This document shows, in pieces, positions 1-8,661 of a DNA stretch of 64,000 bases. Position numbers and translations under genes: made by a program. The DNA comes from Nitrospira sp. CG24B (lineage in GTDB: Bacteria > Nitrospirota > Nitrospiria > Nitrospirales > Nitrospiraceae): positions 1,072,176-1,136,175 of the forward strand of contig NEWS02000004.1 in assembly GCA_002869845.2 (NCBI GenBank). Reading direction: 5' to 3'. How positions within the stretch are numbered: the stretch's first letter is position 1; every line of letters begins with the position of its first letter. The notes under the pieces are model-generated. The model was not told the origin of the DNA, made no database searches, and saw only the letters and a program-made list of their open reading frames with translations.

Positions 1-223
1 CAGCTTGAAAAAAATAATGTGGATCGAACGGTGTGTCCACGACACGATCAGCGAGACATGGATACGAATCGCGAAACGAGATCTGTTGTGTGGCAACCAT
101 CTTGTTATAGATATTCCATTCCACGAAATAGCGAGGCAATGCGCCAATGCTGGTAAAGAGGCGAGGGCCAAGAAACGCCGCACCCCACCGAACGATTGCA
201 CTGTTGCGGAAATGATGTCTCAC
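1..223 (-). CDS. partial protein running off the left edge, possibly SAM-methyltransferase-like
   Basis: A minus-strand frame is open from a stop near 292 to the edge. It lacks an ATG; the first usable start is a GTG at 223, giving 74 codons in the window. The last visible residues read TPFDPHYFFQA, preceded by a D-S-Y-P-C-L stretch. From memory this resembles the N-terminal region of DUF268-type or methyltransferase-domain proteins common in O-antigen loci. It follows the preceding gene (ending at 293) in the same direction and is probably the next operon member. No Shine-Dalgarno site is seen before the GTG, so the start is weak and may lie upstream. The functional call is tentative. Confidence 0.42.
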   Translation of the reverse strand, partial: MRHHFRNSAIVRWGAAFLGPRLFTSIGALPRYFVEWNIYNKMVATQQISFRDSYPCLADRVVDTPFDPHYFFQA

Positions 224-292
224 GAAGGCGATAGGGAAACGATCATCGTTAATAGAAGCAGCGCGAGAACAGCGGTGAGCGATAGAGATCCA

Positions 293-1258
293 CTAGTGGC
301 ATACTCGATCGGTGATACTCCAGTATTCAAAAACATCATGAGGAAATGGCCTCTCCCGCTCAAACCTCTGTGCCATGGCAGAATAGCTCACAAGGTCTCT
401 CATATAGAGCGACTTCCAGTCAGCGACGCACTGTTGCACTCTACTCACCCAATCATGATCCAGAATATCCAACTGGGTACAACATGAGGCTATACGAGAG
501 GCATCTTGTGTACCCAATGAGATCGTGGCTCTCCCCGTTTGAAGCCCGGCAGCGATCCGCATCAGTGACAACCATTGCCATCCTTCCCGCTGTGGAATAT
601 TGACGATCACTTTCCCTGATCGATTGATGGCGTTGCGGCGATTCCTTGAAATAAATTGCCGAGGACAGGCCACCGACAAGCCCCCCTTCTCCAACAACGC
701 GAGCAATTTTGTCCGATATTCCGTCATGGCCCCGGTAAACACAAGGTCGTGAACGGTATCAAACGCCTTACCAACCACTTCGCATGGACCATCCCCAAGG
801 GCAGGAAACGGGATCGTGCGCACGTCTAGACCTGGCAACATGACCGATATGTTTCGTAATTCAGGCAAGTCGCCTAAGACAAAGAAACACCGTAGATAGG
901 GCAAGCACTCCGTGAGATACCTGATCCGCTTCAAAATCGTGGCCGAATGCATATAATCGTTCTGACTACCAAGGGGGGCACCGTGGAAATAGATCTGGCC
1001 ATGTTGGAAATCCAAATGCTCGGTCATGATCACTGCGACTCGTTTTCGTGATGATCGGCAAAAATCCAGTAATACATCTCTACTCTTTTCGGTGGGAAAA
1101 CCTTCAATGACAACATTCAGAGACGACCGGCGTGGCTGTCTTCCGACGGAAACCGGATAGCCGTGTTGTCGGAAAGCAGTGACCGCAAAGCTCACCTGGT
1201 CGCCAATCCCATACAATTGATGATTATAGACCCAACAATGGATCGAGGGCTTCTTCAA
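293..1258 (-). CDS. glycosyltransferase-like protein of the polysaccharide cluster
   Basis: About 321 residues. The frame is open upstream to a GTG at 1318. A TTG at 1258 fits better: it overlaps the stop of the upstream glycosyltransferase as TTGA, and a GAGG Shine-Dalgarno sequence lies 6 nt before it. The protein then begins close to a beta strand containing the IHCWVYNHQLYGIGDQ segment, as expected for a GT-B-like N-terminal Rossmann half. The second half has a V-N-I-P stretch and a helix-rich tail like other GT-B proteins. No family signature is certain and no catalytic residue can be assigned. Its position at the end of a translationally coupled run of glycan genes supports a role in polysaccharide assembly. 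Confidence 0.7.
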   Translation of the reverse strand: MKKPSIHCWVYNHQLYGIGDQVSFAVTAFRQHGYPVSVGRQPRRSSLNVVIEGFPTEKSRDVLLDFCRSSRKRVAVIMTEHLDFQHGQIYFHGAPLGSQNDYMHSATILKRIRYLTECLPYLRCFFVLGDLPELRNISVMLPGLDVRTIPFPALGDGPCEVVGKAFDTVHDLVFTGAMTEYRTKLLALLEKGGLSVACPRQFISRNRRNAINRSGKVIVNIPQREGWQWLSLMRIAAGLQTGRATISLGTQDASRIASCCTQLDILDHDWVSRVQQCVADWKSLYMRDLVSYSAMAQRFERERPFPHDVFEYWSITDRVCH

Positions 1259-3486
1259 CGGGTGCCTCGTCTTGCCGCTTCGATAGAATCGACGGGATTC
1301 CTCCAGTCTTGGAGCCACGCCGCCTCGGCAGTGAGTGCGCTCAGAATTTTGCGCTGAACCTCTTCAAGCGAGAGGCCTGAAAAAGAGGGGATAGATCGTT
1401 TTGAGAGCACTTGTGCTTGTGCAAATTCGCCTTCGCTTTGCAAGATGGCATGGAATTCCTTCCCTTGACGGACTATGTTGAAATTATGAAAACCCTCCAA
1501 AACGACCTGGACCGGTTCAGCCTCTTCTTCGCAGGCGACCGACTTCAACGCCGGAAGGCTTGCGGCAATACTTCGGAGCACCTCACTGACAGAATCCCCA
1601 CGATGACATGAGGAATAGCCACCGGCCTCGGCCTTCTCCGGAGAAAACTCCCCTTCCCGCTGAAGAATGGCATAGTATCGATCATGATGACGAATAATGT
1701 TGTAGCCGGTTACTCCCTGACGAACGAGCTCGATCTCGGGTACTGCCTGAGGCCTGAAAAACCTGAACCCTCCATGCCGGCGATACACCGCGAGGACTTG
1801 GGCGGCATACTGGTACAAGGCAGGAAATGGCCTGAGAGTTTTGGAAATCCATTGAACCAACCTGCGCCGCAATCCTTCGCGTCGCCCTCCGAGCGGATGA
1901 AGGTATATTCCTTCCAGTTCTTCCAAGGTATTGGCGTACATCCCAGGCGGAGCGTCGTTTTTACAATACTGGGCTAATACCGACCAGTCATTCAGCTCGA
2001 TGCGAGGATTTCCATACGTCTGGATCATGGCGCCGCTCAATTCCCATACCATGCCGAACTCCGTCTTAATTCGTAACATCGGCTGTGGAGGGCTTTCAAA
2101 CACTCGTGCCCAGCCATGATTCTGAATCGTACAATCGCTCAAGGCCAATTTCAGATTGTCGGAAGCAACTTCTGTTAGGTCAGACGTTCCTCTGAATTTC
2201 GTGTAGAGATCAGAAACCGAGCCCCAGAAGTTCTCGGCAAAACTCCGCCCTAGAAACTGCTGTTGCGCATGGACGATGGTGCGCCTGTGCATGTCCCAAT
2301 ATGCGTCATGATCTTCAAGAAGCCAGCATATGCGGGTGGTCAGTTGCTCCACAAGAAAACGATCAAGCTCCGGCCTTCGATAATAGTGGTCGACCAACAT
2401 GCCTGTTAGCGCGTCTTTCTGCCAGACCTCATTTCGCACGCCGCGCAGAACAATCCCATTTTCCTCATCATGAACGAATACCGAGGTCCCCACAGTGTCA
2501 GTCACGATTGGAATCGCTCCCGCCCTCATGGCCTCCATAATCGAGACAGAATGCAGAACCACACTGGGAAGCATGAGAAAATGCGCGCCGGCCATTAAAG
2601 ACTGTATTTCATGGCTGGTCAGATAGCCTTGATCCCAGACGATACTTCGGCCGATCTCACCTTTGACCCAGGAGACATCAACGCCATATTCGCGCAATTC
2701 GACATCGCCGGGCATTGTGCTACGAAGCATCAGAAGGCCGTCTCGACCACTGGCTACAATCTCTTTCCAGAACCGTAAGACAAGATGCCCGCCTCGGCGA
2801 AAGAAATTCGCTGAATTCTGGTTGGCAGAGTTGATAAACAAGAATCGCGGTCTAGAAAGCGATGGCTTTTGCTCAGGTTCGTGCATAGAGAACGCATTGG
2901 CACTTAACCCCATTCTTGAGGAAAACAACTTCCCGTCGATGGCCGGGTCGGAGAAAAACGAGCTCAGCGCATGAAGCGTGTCCGGTACATGGGAAAAGAT
3001 TCCGAGACACAGAGGATTCGAAAAAATGCTTCGATAATGCTCCTTGAGTTCTTCATGGTTTTCAACATTGCCGCTTCCTTGCTGAGCAAACGGGAACAGA
3101 ACTGGCGCAAACGACTCGCAGTGAAAGACAAATGGTCGTTTGAGGGAGGGAAATGGAGCGGTATGATGAAATTCCAGGTCCCCCTTGAGAGCGGTTGTCA
3201 GAACGTGATCAGGGGGCCAGAAATACTCTTGATATCTCTTTGCAATAGAACTTCCATCACCTCGATCGTGACGATGCGCTTCCCACTTTGCTCTCTCTAC
3301 CACAGTCCTGCGCACAGAAGAATCATCCCGGAACTTGCGATAGAGCTTGACATTATCCCAGGCGGAAAGTTTGATATTCTCCGAAACATGATCGAACAAT
3401 GCCCGATAGATCGGATGAAATCCATCCAATGGAATGTAGTGGCTAAGACTCCAAGGAATCGAGACGTTTAAGAGAGGACTGGGCAT
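1255..3486 (-). CDS. large glycosyltransferase (GT4/GT-B fold) with two C-terminal repeat modules
   Basis: 743 residues. Residues about 190-440 look like the donor-binding half of a family 4 glycosyltransferase: a P-R-F-L-F-I-N segment, then the S-I-M-E-A-M-R-A-G-A-I-P-I-V motif that binds the nucleotide sugar. The first 190 residues are unrecognised. After about residue 590 two copies of a short module appear (from residues 594 and 668), with cores YNIIRHHDRYYAILQ and FNIVRQGKEFHAILQ, each followed by a G-E-F segment. Related modules end the radical SAM protein at 4482 and the glycosyltransferase at 8662. It probably transfers a sugar to the surface glycan in the cytoplasm. The 126 bp upstream, before the SDR gene, hold nothing recognisable. 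Confidence 0.8.
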   Translation of the reverse strand: MPSPLLNVSIPWSLSHYIPLDGFHPIYRALFDHVSENIKLSAWDNVKLYRKFRDDSSVRRTVVERAKWEAHRHDRGDGSSIAKRYQEYFWPPDHVLTTALKGDLEFHHTAPFPSLKRPFVFHCESFAPVLFPFAQQGSGNVENHEELKEHYRSIFSNPLCLGIFSHVPDTLHALSSFFSDPAIDGKLFSSRMGLSANAFSMHEPEQKPSLSRPRFLFINSANQNSANFFRRGGHLVLRFWKEIVASGRDGLLMLRSTMPGDVELREYGVDVSWVKGEIGRSIVWDQGYLTSHEIQSLMAGAHFLMLPSVVLHSVSIMEAMRAGAIPIVTDTVGTSVFVHDEENGIVLRGVRNEVWQKDALTGMLVDHYYRRPELDRFLVEQLTTRICWLLEDHDAYWDMHRRTIVHAQQQFLGRSFAENFWGSVSDLYTKFRGTSDLTEVASDNLKLALSDCTIQNHGWARVFESPPQPMLRIKTEFGMVWELSGAMIQTYGNPRIELNDWSVLAQYCKNDAPPGMYANTLEELEGIYLHPLGGRREGLRRRLVQWISKTLRPFPALYQYAAQVLAVYRRHGGFRFFRPQAVPEIELVRQGVTGYNIIRHHDRYYAILQREGEFSPEKAEAGGYSSCHRGDSVSEVLRSIAASLPALKSVACEEEAEPVQVVLEGFHNFNIVRQGKEFHAILQSEGEFAQAQVLSKRSIPSFSGLSLEEVQRKILSALTAEAAWLQDWRNPVDSIEAARRGTR

Positions 3487-3612
3487 TTTATGTTATGTCG
3501 CCGGTTCATCGGCCAAGAGATGTACCAGACTGCACAACCAGCTTCGGCCGTAGACTAAGAAACTAGTCGTTCTTTTCGCCGCCACACCCCAGGCTCTTCC
3601 AGATGTGGTGCG

Positions 3613-4485
3613 TTAGTGCACGGCCAAAAGTGGTTGGGGATATTCTTGAGTATATGCAAATGCGAGGTGGCGCCCATCACGATTGAAGAAGAACCCATTA
3701 GGACCACCCGGCGGGTGTGACAGTAGAACCAGTACCATGCTGACTACGGCATAAGGGCTTTCCGTCGATCCCTGATTCATTTCCGTACGGGCTTCGCCGG
3801 GCACCAACACATTGATCTGAACATCCTTGCTCGGATACCTCAACACACATTCGGCCGCAAGAGATGCCCCCAGCGTATTGAGAGCCGACTTACTGACATT
3901 ATATGGGCCGAAACCGGGCGTCGATGCCCAGCCCGCGAAAGAGGACAGAAAGAGAATCCGAAAACCATCGCCATGACCTAAGAGCGGCATGGCTGCCTTA
4001 CACGTTAACCATTGACCTGTCACGTTCGTTGTCAGGAGGTCCGTCCAAGCGACCGCACTTTGACCAGTGAGTGGGAATGCAGCCTCTCCTGATTGAGGAA
4101 GGGCGGCGCTGTTCACCAACCCATAGAGGCTAGGGGTAACGAGCTGGATATTTCTCACCGCACGGGCAAGATCGTCCTCCGATCTAATATCCACCGGAAC
4201 AGCGATACAGCGCCTGACATCGATACCAAGCGCTGCGCCCTCGTCCACCGCTTCACGTAATTTCTCGATTCGTCGCCCTGAAATAAAGACCCGAGCTCCT
4301 GCAGCAGCAAGCGCCAGCGCAATGCACCGCCCATATCCGGTGCCCGCGCCCGTTATCCAAAAATCTCTTCCCTTAAGCCGCTCCCATCTCGTTTGCGGCA
4401 AGCCGAAACGATGTTCCCGCCAAGAAGCCGGATGGACGTTTTGCACAATGCCTGGCGTTACAATGTTTTTCTGGAACAACCTCAT
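3613..4485 (-). CDS. short-chain dehydrogenase/reductase
   Basis: 290 residues of classical SDR type. The NAD(P)-binding glycine motif TGAGTGYGR is near residues 45-53, preceded by an extra N-terminal stretch of about 40 residues. The catalytic S-(x)n-Y-N-V-S-K motif lies in the SSFAGWASTPGFGPYNVSK segment near residue 195. Its ATG overlaps the stop codon of the radical SAM gene as ATGA, so the two are translationally coupled. The substrate is unknown. In this setting a keto-sugar or a carbonyl made by the radical SAM partner is possible (inference). Family assignment is firm; pathway role is not. Confidence 0.85.
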   Translation of the reverse strand: MRLFQKNIVTPGIVQNVHPASWREHRFGLPQTRWERLKGRDFWITGAGTGYGRCIALALAAAGARVFISGRRIEKLREAVDEGAALGIDVRRCIAVPVDIRSEDDLARAVRNIQLVTPSLYGLVNSAALPQSGEAAFPLTGQSAVAWTDLLTTNVTGQWLTCKAAMPLLGHGDGFRILFLSSFAGWASTPGFGPYNVSKSALNTLGASLAAECVLRYPSKDVQINVLVPGEARTEMNQGSTESPYAVVSMVLVLLSHPPGGPNGFFFNRDGRHLAFAYTQEYPQPLLAVH

Positions 4486-7400
4486 ACTTCAACGGCACTA
4501 CACGACCTGTTATTGTTTTGGCCTAGCGCCAGGATTTCATTTTCAACAGCATCACGGGATACGTCGCGAATGACCCCCGGCATCTCAATGACGTCGATCT
4601 CGGTCAGATCAATAGAACCTAACGCATGCGGCATACCATAGATCCAACCTTCATAGGAGATGACGTCGTAGCCTTCCTCCGGCATGGCACGAAGTAAAAC
4701 AGGTGATTTCGTAAAACCAGACGCGCGGGAGCGACCGCCAGTTGCGGCGACAGGGATCTCCCCCGCTCCCCCTCTGATTTTCAGAATCATCCCGTCAACT
4801 TCAGCAATGGTTTCTCCGACCAGCATGCCGGGAATCGACGCGAGCAAGCCGGAATCCCATTCCACATAGGCCCCATGGGGCACCCCGTAGAACAGACCGT
4901 CAAATTTCACGAGGTTGTAATTGCCGATGGTCCACAACAATTCCGGTTGAGCATTCTTAGTCGCGACGGAGAGGATAGCGAAATCTTCTCCATGCACCGG
5001 CACTCCGGACGATGTTTGGGCACCGGCACCCCGTCCGGTCACAAGGCGTATGATACGCTTCAGCGGCTCTTTAACATAGGCGACAGCTACCGCGTGCGGG
5101 AGCAGACGGGCAAGTTGCAGATCACTCAGATACCCTCCGGTTCCGCTGTTAAAACGTTCCTGACGGATGAGACGCCGAAGCTCCTCTTCAAATGATGGAG
5201 GCAGCAGCTCGGCCATCTGACGCCATACGCTGACATTGCGTTTGCTTTCTCCCGTGCTCTTGGATTTTCTTTCGATCGATGATCTCCGCCCAAACGGATT
5301 TTTTAAGGCTTCCTGATCCACGGCAATATACATCTTGCCGAATTGCAGAATACGAGGTTTGCTGGGGATCGTAGCGGATTCAGACATGTCGCCCACGCTA
5401 TCCACTCGCATGTAGGATCCGGACGCGCGCTGCTTCTTTTGATCATCGTAATGACCGCGTGAATTCGCCCATCGACCACTCTCTTCAATAACCGCGACAA
5501 GCTCCTCTTCGGTTGGATACCGTAGAATTCCCGCGATTGCGTCCGACTCAGGGCTTGTCACGTCAACACTGCTCAGTGCGGCGGGAACGCCATAGTACCA
5601 GCCGTTGTAGAAAAGGATCACATGCGTGTCCATTTTACGCACCATGCGGGGCGATTCTCCCGCGATCCCGAATAACGGAGGCTCCGCCAACGGTTTGTCG
5701 GCATCCAACGTTTGAGTATCTTGCGCAGGGTACATAGGAAGTGCTTTTGCTGGACGCGCCGGGGTTTCCTCAGCGAGAGGCGACCGCTGGCTGGCAACTT
5801 CAAGCGCCCGCTCCTCTTCCGTAGGACTCGGGATATTTCCGGCATCTTTACCCCCCGCCACTTCAAATTCTCCGGCGCTGATTGCGTCGCCATTCGCTGA
5901 ACCGGTTCGCGCTTTGTCGCGATTGAATTTGACGTCCTCAATTACCCGATGGGCCCAAGCTCCCACATTAAATCCCGCATCGTAGAGGGCAAGGACGATA
6001 CGCTCAAACCGCTCTTTTCGTACCTGAGCGTCGATGTACGGATCGGTGCTGTGCCACTGGTCTGCGGGAAGAGCTCTCGGATACTTCTCGTACATTATTT
6101 CCTGAGGTTCCTTCAACACAATGTTATGGGAGGCCGGATCAATCCAGTAAACGCTGCCGTTCACCAAGATCAGCGGGTTGATGTTCGCCAGCCGACCGAT
6201 ATACTTGCGATTCTTGAGAATGAGATCAATCCCCTCTTCCACGTCTTGATCCGTTTCTCCCGGAACGCCGATGACCCAGTTAACCTCGGTAAAGATCCCC
6301 ACCTCCCAGCAGTCCTTTAGGTTCTGGGTGATCATGTCAGTCGTGTATCCCTTCATCTGCAGCCGTAACGTGCGCTCTGAAAAAGCGTCGATCCCGAAAC
6401 GAAGCGCGACAAAATTGGCCTCCCGCAGCTTCTCGAAGAAGGCCCGGTTTTGCTTCCTGTTGACGCGGAGCTGGCCGGTGAGTTTTACCTTCCGATGAAG
6501 ACCACGACGAATAATCTCATCACAAATCTCCATGACTCGCTCGGGCATACCGCCAAGGTCGCTCTCGTTAAACATGAACAGATGGCAGCCCTGTCCGACC
6601 AACCACTCCAGTTCATCCACAAAGTTTTCCTTGGTACGAATGCGCCAGTAGAACCGTTCGGCGCAGAACGTACAGCGCGACCAGCGACAACCCCGGCTTG
6701 CGATAATGGGCGTCAATTGGTAGTCATTGAAGTTTCTGTACACGCTCAGGTCGCACCACTCGTACTTGGGGAATTCGATCTGATCGAGGTTATGAATCAT
6801 CGGCGCCGGAATATAAGAATATTCGGGCGTATCGAAACGGGACAGTACACCCGGCTGATTGAACGGCCGCTCACCCCCGGCCAATGCCTCTAACAGCGGA
6901 CCCGCCGTGAGGTCTGCTTCGCCGATGCACATGTAGTCGCATTCCGGAAATGCGCGAAGGCCGACATCCGCGTTGTAGCAACTGAACCCGCCCACCACAA
7001 TTATGATATCGGGTAACTGAGCCCTGACGCCGAGCGCAACCGCCCGCGCCGCCGCCTCATTGCATCCTTGGATCGAAAGCCCGAGTACTTTTGGCCGCGC
7101 TGCAACCAAAGCCGCGATCGTCTCGTCGATGACCGGCCTGAAGAACTCCAATACTTCGTTGCGCCCGGTTGGACCGGAAGCCCCTCCCCCTGTCGCAGTC
7201 CACAGATCGTAGTGCTCCGCCTGCCAAGGATCCTCCGGCAAAGCCAAATCACCAGGCAGCGTGATGCAGCCACCCATGTCAAAGAGCCGGTGAATATGAA
7301 ACCGATGGTAGGAGATAATGTCGAGATCGACAATCTGAAAAGATACCGCGGTCTTCTTCAGGGCATTGTTCAAATATCCCAATCCATTGGGCATCAAGGA

Positions 7401-7964
7401 CAGGTTACGTGAGGGGCAGTCGACAATAGCCACGTCCAGATCCTTCCTGAACTGGACCTCTGGGAGTTCGATCGGATAAATATTGCGTGGTAACGGCGTC
7501 CATCCGCGGGCCGGGATGACGTCGGGCGCAACCTCCGCCAAAACCGTGAGATCGACTATGGGGATCGATTGAGGCAACTGCCTCATCATCTGCATGCGTG
7601 ATAACGCCAACGTTTCGCAGAGGAACGCTGTTTGCGTTTCGACGGGCAACGCCCCAAGCGTGATACTGGCTAAGCCATGCAGCTGGTGCATCTCTGAAAG
7701 ATTTTCGTACAACACAACGCCGATAATCCGAGCATTGAGGCTTGGGACATGCTGCAACAGGTAATCTACAAACCTCTTCGAACCAACCAGGGTAAGGCCT
7801 GGCAATGTCATGAGATGCGCCCCAAGCGCACACAGACACGCCACATCATCTGACCCATTGTCGAAGGCGAAGCATTGGTGAGGACTGAACGTGACACGTG
7901 CCCCCTCAACCTTGGCAGTTGCATGGCCTTTCTTAAGAGTCAAAACGACGGCTGTATCGGTCAT
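4482..7964 (-). CDS. B12-binding radical SAM protein with four C-terminal repeat modules
   Basis: About 1,160 residues, far longer than usual B12-radical SAM proteins (450-650). The order is: an unrecognised N-terminal domain (1-170); a cobalamin-binding Rossmann domain (about 180-390, with VVGGFSCYNADVG and a C-I-G-E-A-D segment); a radical SAM core whose cluster motif near residue 425 is GCRWSRCTFC (C-x4-C-x2-C); a low-complexity acidic linker (about 680-780); then four short modules starting near residues 781, 871, 1016 and 1099, with cores such as YNLVKFDGLFYGVP and YDVISYEGWIYGMP. The ATG at 7964 is chosen over the adjacent GTG at 7967; a GAGG site precedes both. It is coupled to the SDR downstream. 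Chemistry cannot be predicted; C-methylation or a carbon rearrangement is typical of the class. Confidence 0.85.
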   Translation of the reverse strand: MTDTAVVLTLKKGHATAKVEGARVTFSPHQCFAFDNGSDDVACLCALGAHLMTLPGLTLVGSKRFVDYLLQHVPSLNARIIGVVLYENLSEMHQLHGLASITLGALPVETQTAFLCETLALSRMQMMRQLPQSIPIVDLTVLAEVAPDVIPARGWTPLPRNIYPIELPEVQFRKDLDVAIVDCPSRNLSLMPNGLGYLNNALKKTAVSFQIVDLDIISYHRFHIHRLFDMGGCITLPGDLALPEDPWQAEHYDLWTATGGGASGPTGRNEVLEFFRPVIDETIAALVAARPKVLGLSIQGCNEAAARAVALGVRAQLPDIIIVVGGFSCYNADVGLRAFPECDYMCIGEADLTAGPLLEALAGGERPFNQPGVLSRFDTPEYSYIPAPMIHNLDQIEFPKYEWCDLSVYRNFNDYQLTPIIASRGCRWSRCTFCAERFYWRIRTKENFVDELEWLVGQGCHLFMFNESDLGGMPERVMEICDEIIRRGLHRKVKLTGQLRVNRKQNRAFFEKLREANFVALRFGIDAFSERTLRLQMKGYTTDMITQNLKDCWEVGIFTEVNWVIGVPGETDQDVEEGIDLILKNRKYIGRLANINPLILVNGSVYWIDPASHNIVLKEPQEIMYEKYPRALPADQWHSTDPYIDAQVRKERFERIVLALYDAGFNVGAWAHRVIEDVKFNRDKARTGSANGDAISAGEFEVAGGKDAGNIPSPTEEERALEVASQRSPLAEETPARPAKALPMYPAQDTQTLDADKPLAEPPLFGIAGESPRMVRKMDTHVILFYNGWYYGVPAALSSVDVTSPESDAIAGILRYPTEEELVAVIEESGRWANSRGHYDDQKKQRASGSYMRVDSVGDMSESATIPSKPRILQFGKMYIAVDQEALKNPFGRRSSIERKSKSTGESKRNVSVWRQMAELLPPSFEEELRRLIRQERFNSGTGGYLSDLQLARLLPHAVAVAYVKEPLKRIIRLVTGRGAGAQTSSGVPVHGEDFAILSVATKNAQPELLWTIGNYNLVKFDGLFYGVPHGAYVEWDSGLLASIPGMLVGETIAEVDGMILKIRGGAGEIPVAATGGRSRASGFTKSPVLLRAMPEEGYDVISYEGWIYGMPHALGSIDLTEIDVIEMPGVIRDVSRDAVENEILALGQNNNRSCSAVEV

Positions 7965-8167
7965 CACTTACCTCACATCAAAGTTAAAGAATCGATACTT
8001 CAACACGACCCGGCCCTGCGCGCGATTTATCCCTTCCAACGGTAAACGATGGGAGCGAGCGAATACAGACAACATGCGTACGGATGCTCTCTCAAATAAC
8101 TTTCAGCCTGTTCCCATTCGGGTCATCATCAACTTTTATCGTCATCCACCGAGGCGTCACAGCCAAA

Positions 8168-8629
8168 TCATCGCCCTACAGGCTGAGTTGCATATTTGGG
8201 AAGAGATCGCACTTCATCGATGGTGGCGATCAATCGTGCTCCGTCCCACCCGCTGGTGGCGTCGCACAACGCCGCCAGTTCATCCGGTATCGAATTTTTG
8301 TTGATCGCGGGCATCGCGATAATGGGCTTATTGTGCTTCTTCGCCATTTCGACTTCCATATCAACCCAAACTCGGGCGCTCCGAATCTCATACACCCCGG
8401 CAAGCAGCACAACAACATGCACGGGAATAATCTGGCTTTCCAGAGAAGTTCGAATAAATCGGCCTCCTGCTTCCGTATTCGGACTTATTGCTGGGTCATG
8501 CCACGGCAAGCTGAAATTCCGCCACAGGAGCCCCGGTATCTTGTCCATCAGTTCGGTATATTTCGTCCAATCCTCATGAAAACGCCAGGCATGAGTAATA
8601 AAGAGGTCATAGGTTTTTGAATTCCCCAT
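8168..8629 (-). CDS. stand-alone TIR-like domain protein (MTH538/ThsB type)
   Basis: 153 residues forming one domain. It starts YDLFITHAWR, equivalent to the first TIR strand and its loop. Then comes a variable region, then V-H-V-V-V-L-L-A-G-V-Y, and finally the W-V-D-M-E-V-E-M-A...N-K-P-I-I-A-M-P helix and strand. That last part resembles the segment holding the conserved Glu in TIR-like proteins of the MTH538/Thoeris ThsB family. No membrane segment or second domain is present. It is 32 bp downstream of the glycosyltransferase and cotranscribed with the glycan genes. About 200 bp with no gene separate it from the radical SAM gene. No ThsA-like partner is in the window. Members may bind or process NAD or act as scaffolds; which applies here is unknown. 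Confidence 0.72.
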   Translation of the reverse strand: MGNSKTYDLFITHAWRFHEDWTKYTELMDKIPGLLWRNFSLPWHDPAISPNTEAGGRFIRTSLESQIIPVHVVVLLAGVYEIRSARVWVDMEVEMAKKHNKPIIAMPAINKNSIPDELAALCDATSGWDGARLIATIDEVRSLPKYATQPVGR

Positions 8630-8661
8630 TATGAGCGTTCCCGAATCGATCGCTACCTGGT

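Noticed and set aside
5..487. Plus-strand ORF of 160 codons at the left edge
   Set aside because: It lies antisense to the glycosyltransferase-like gene and the partial edge gene, and its protein has no family features.
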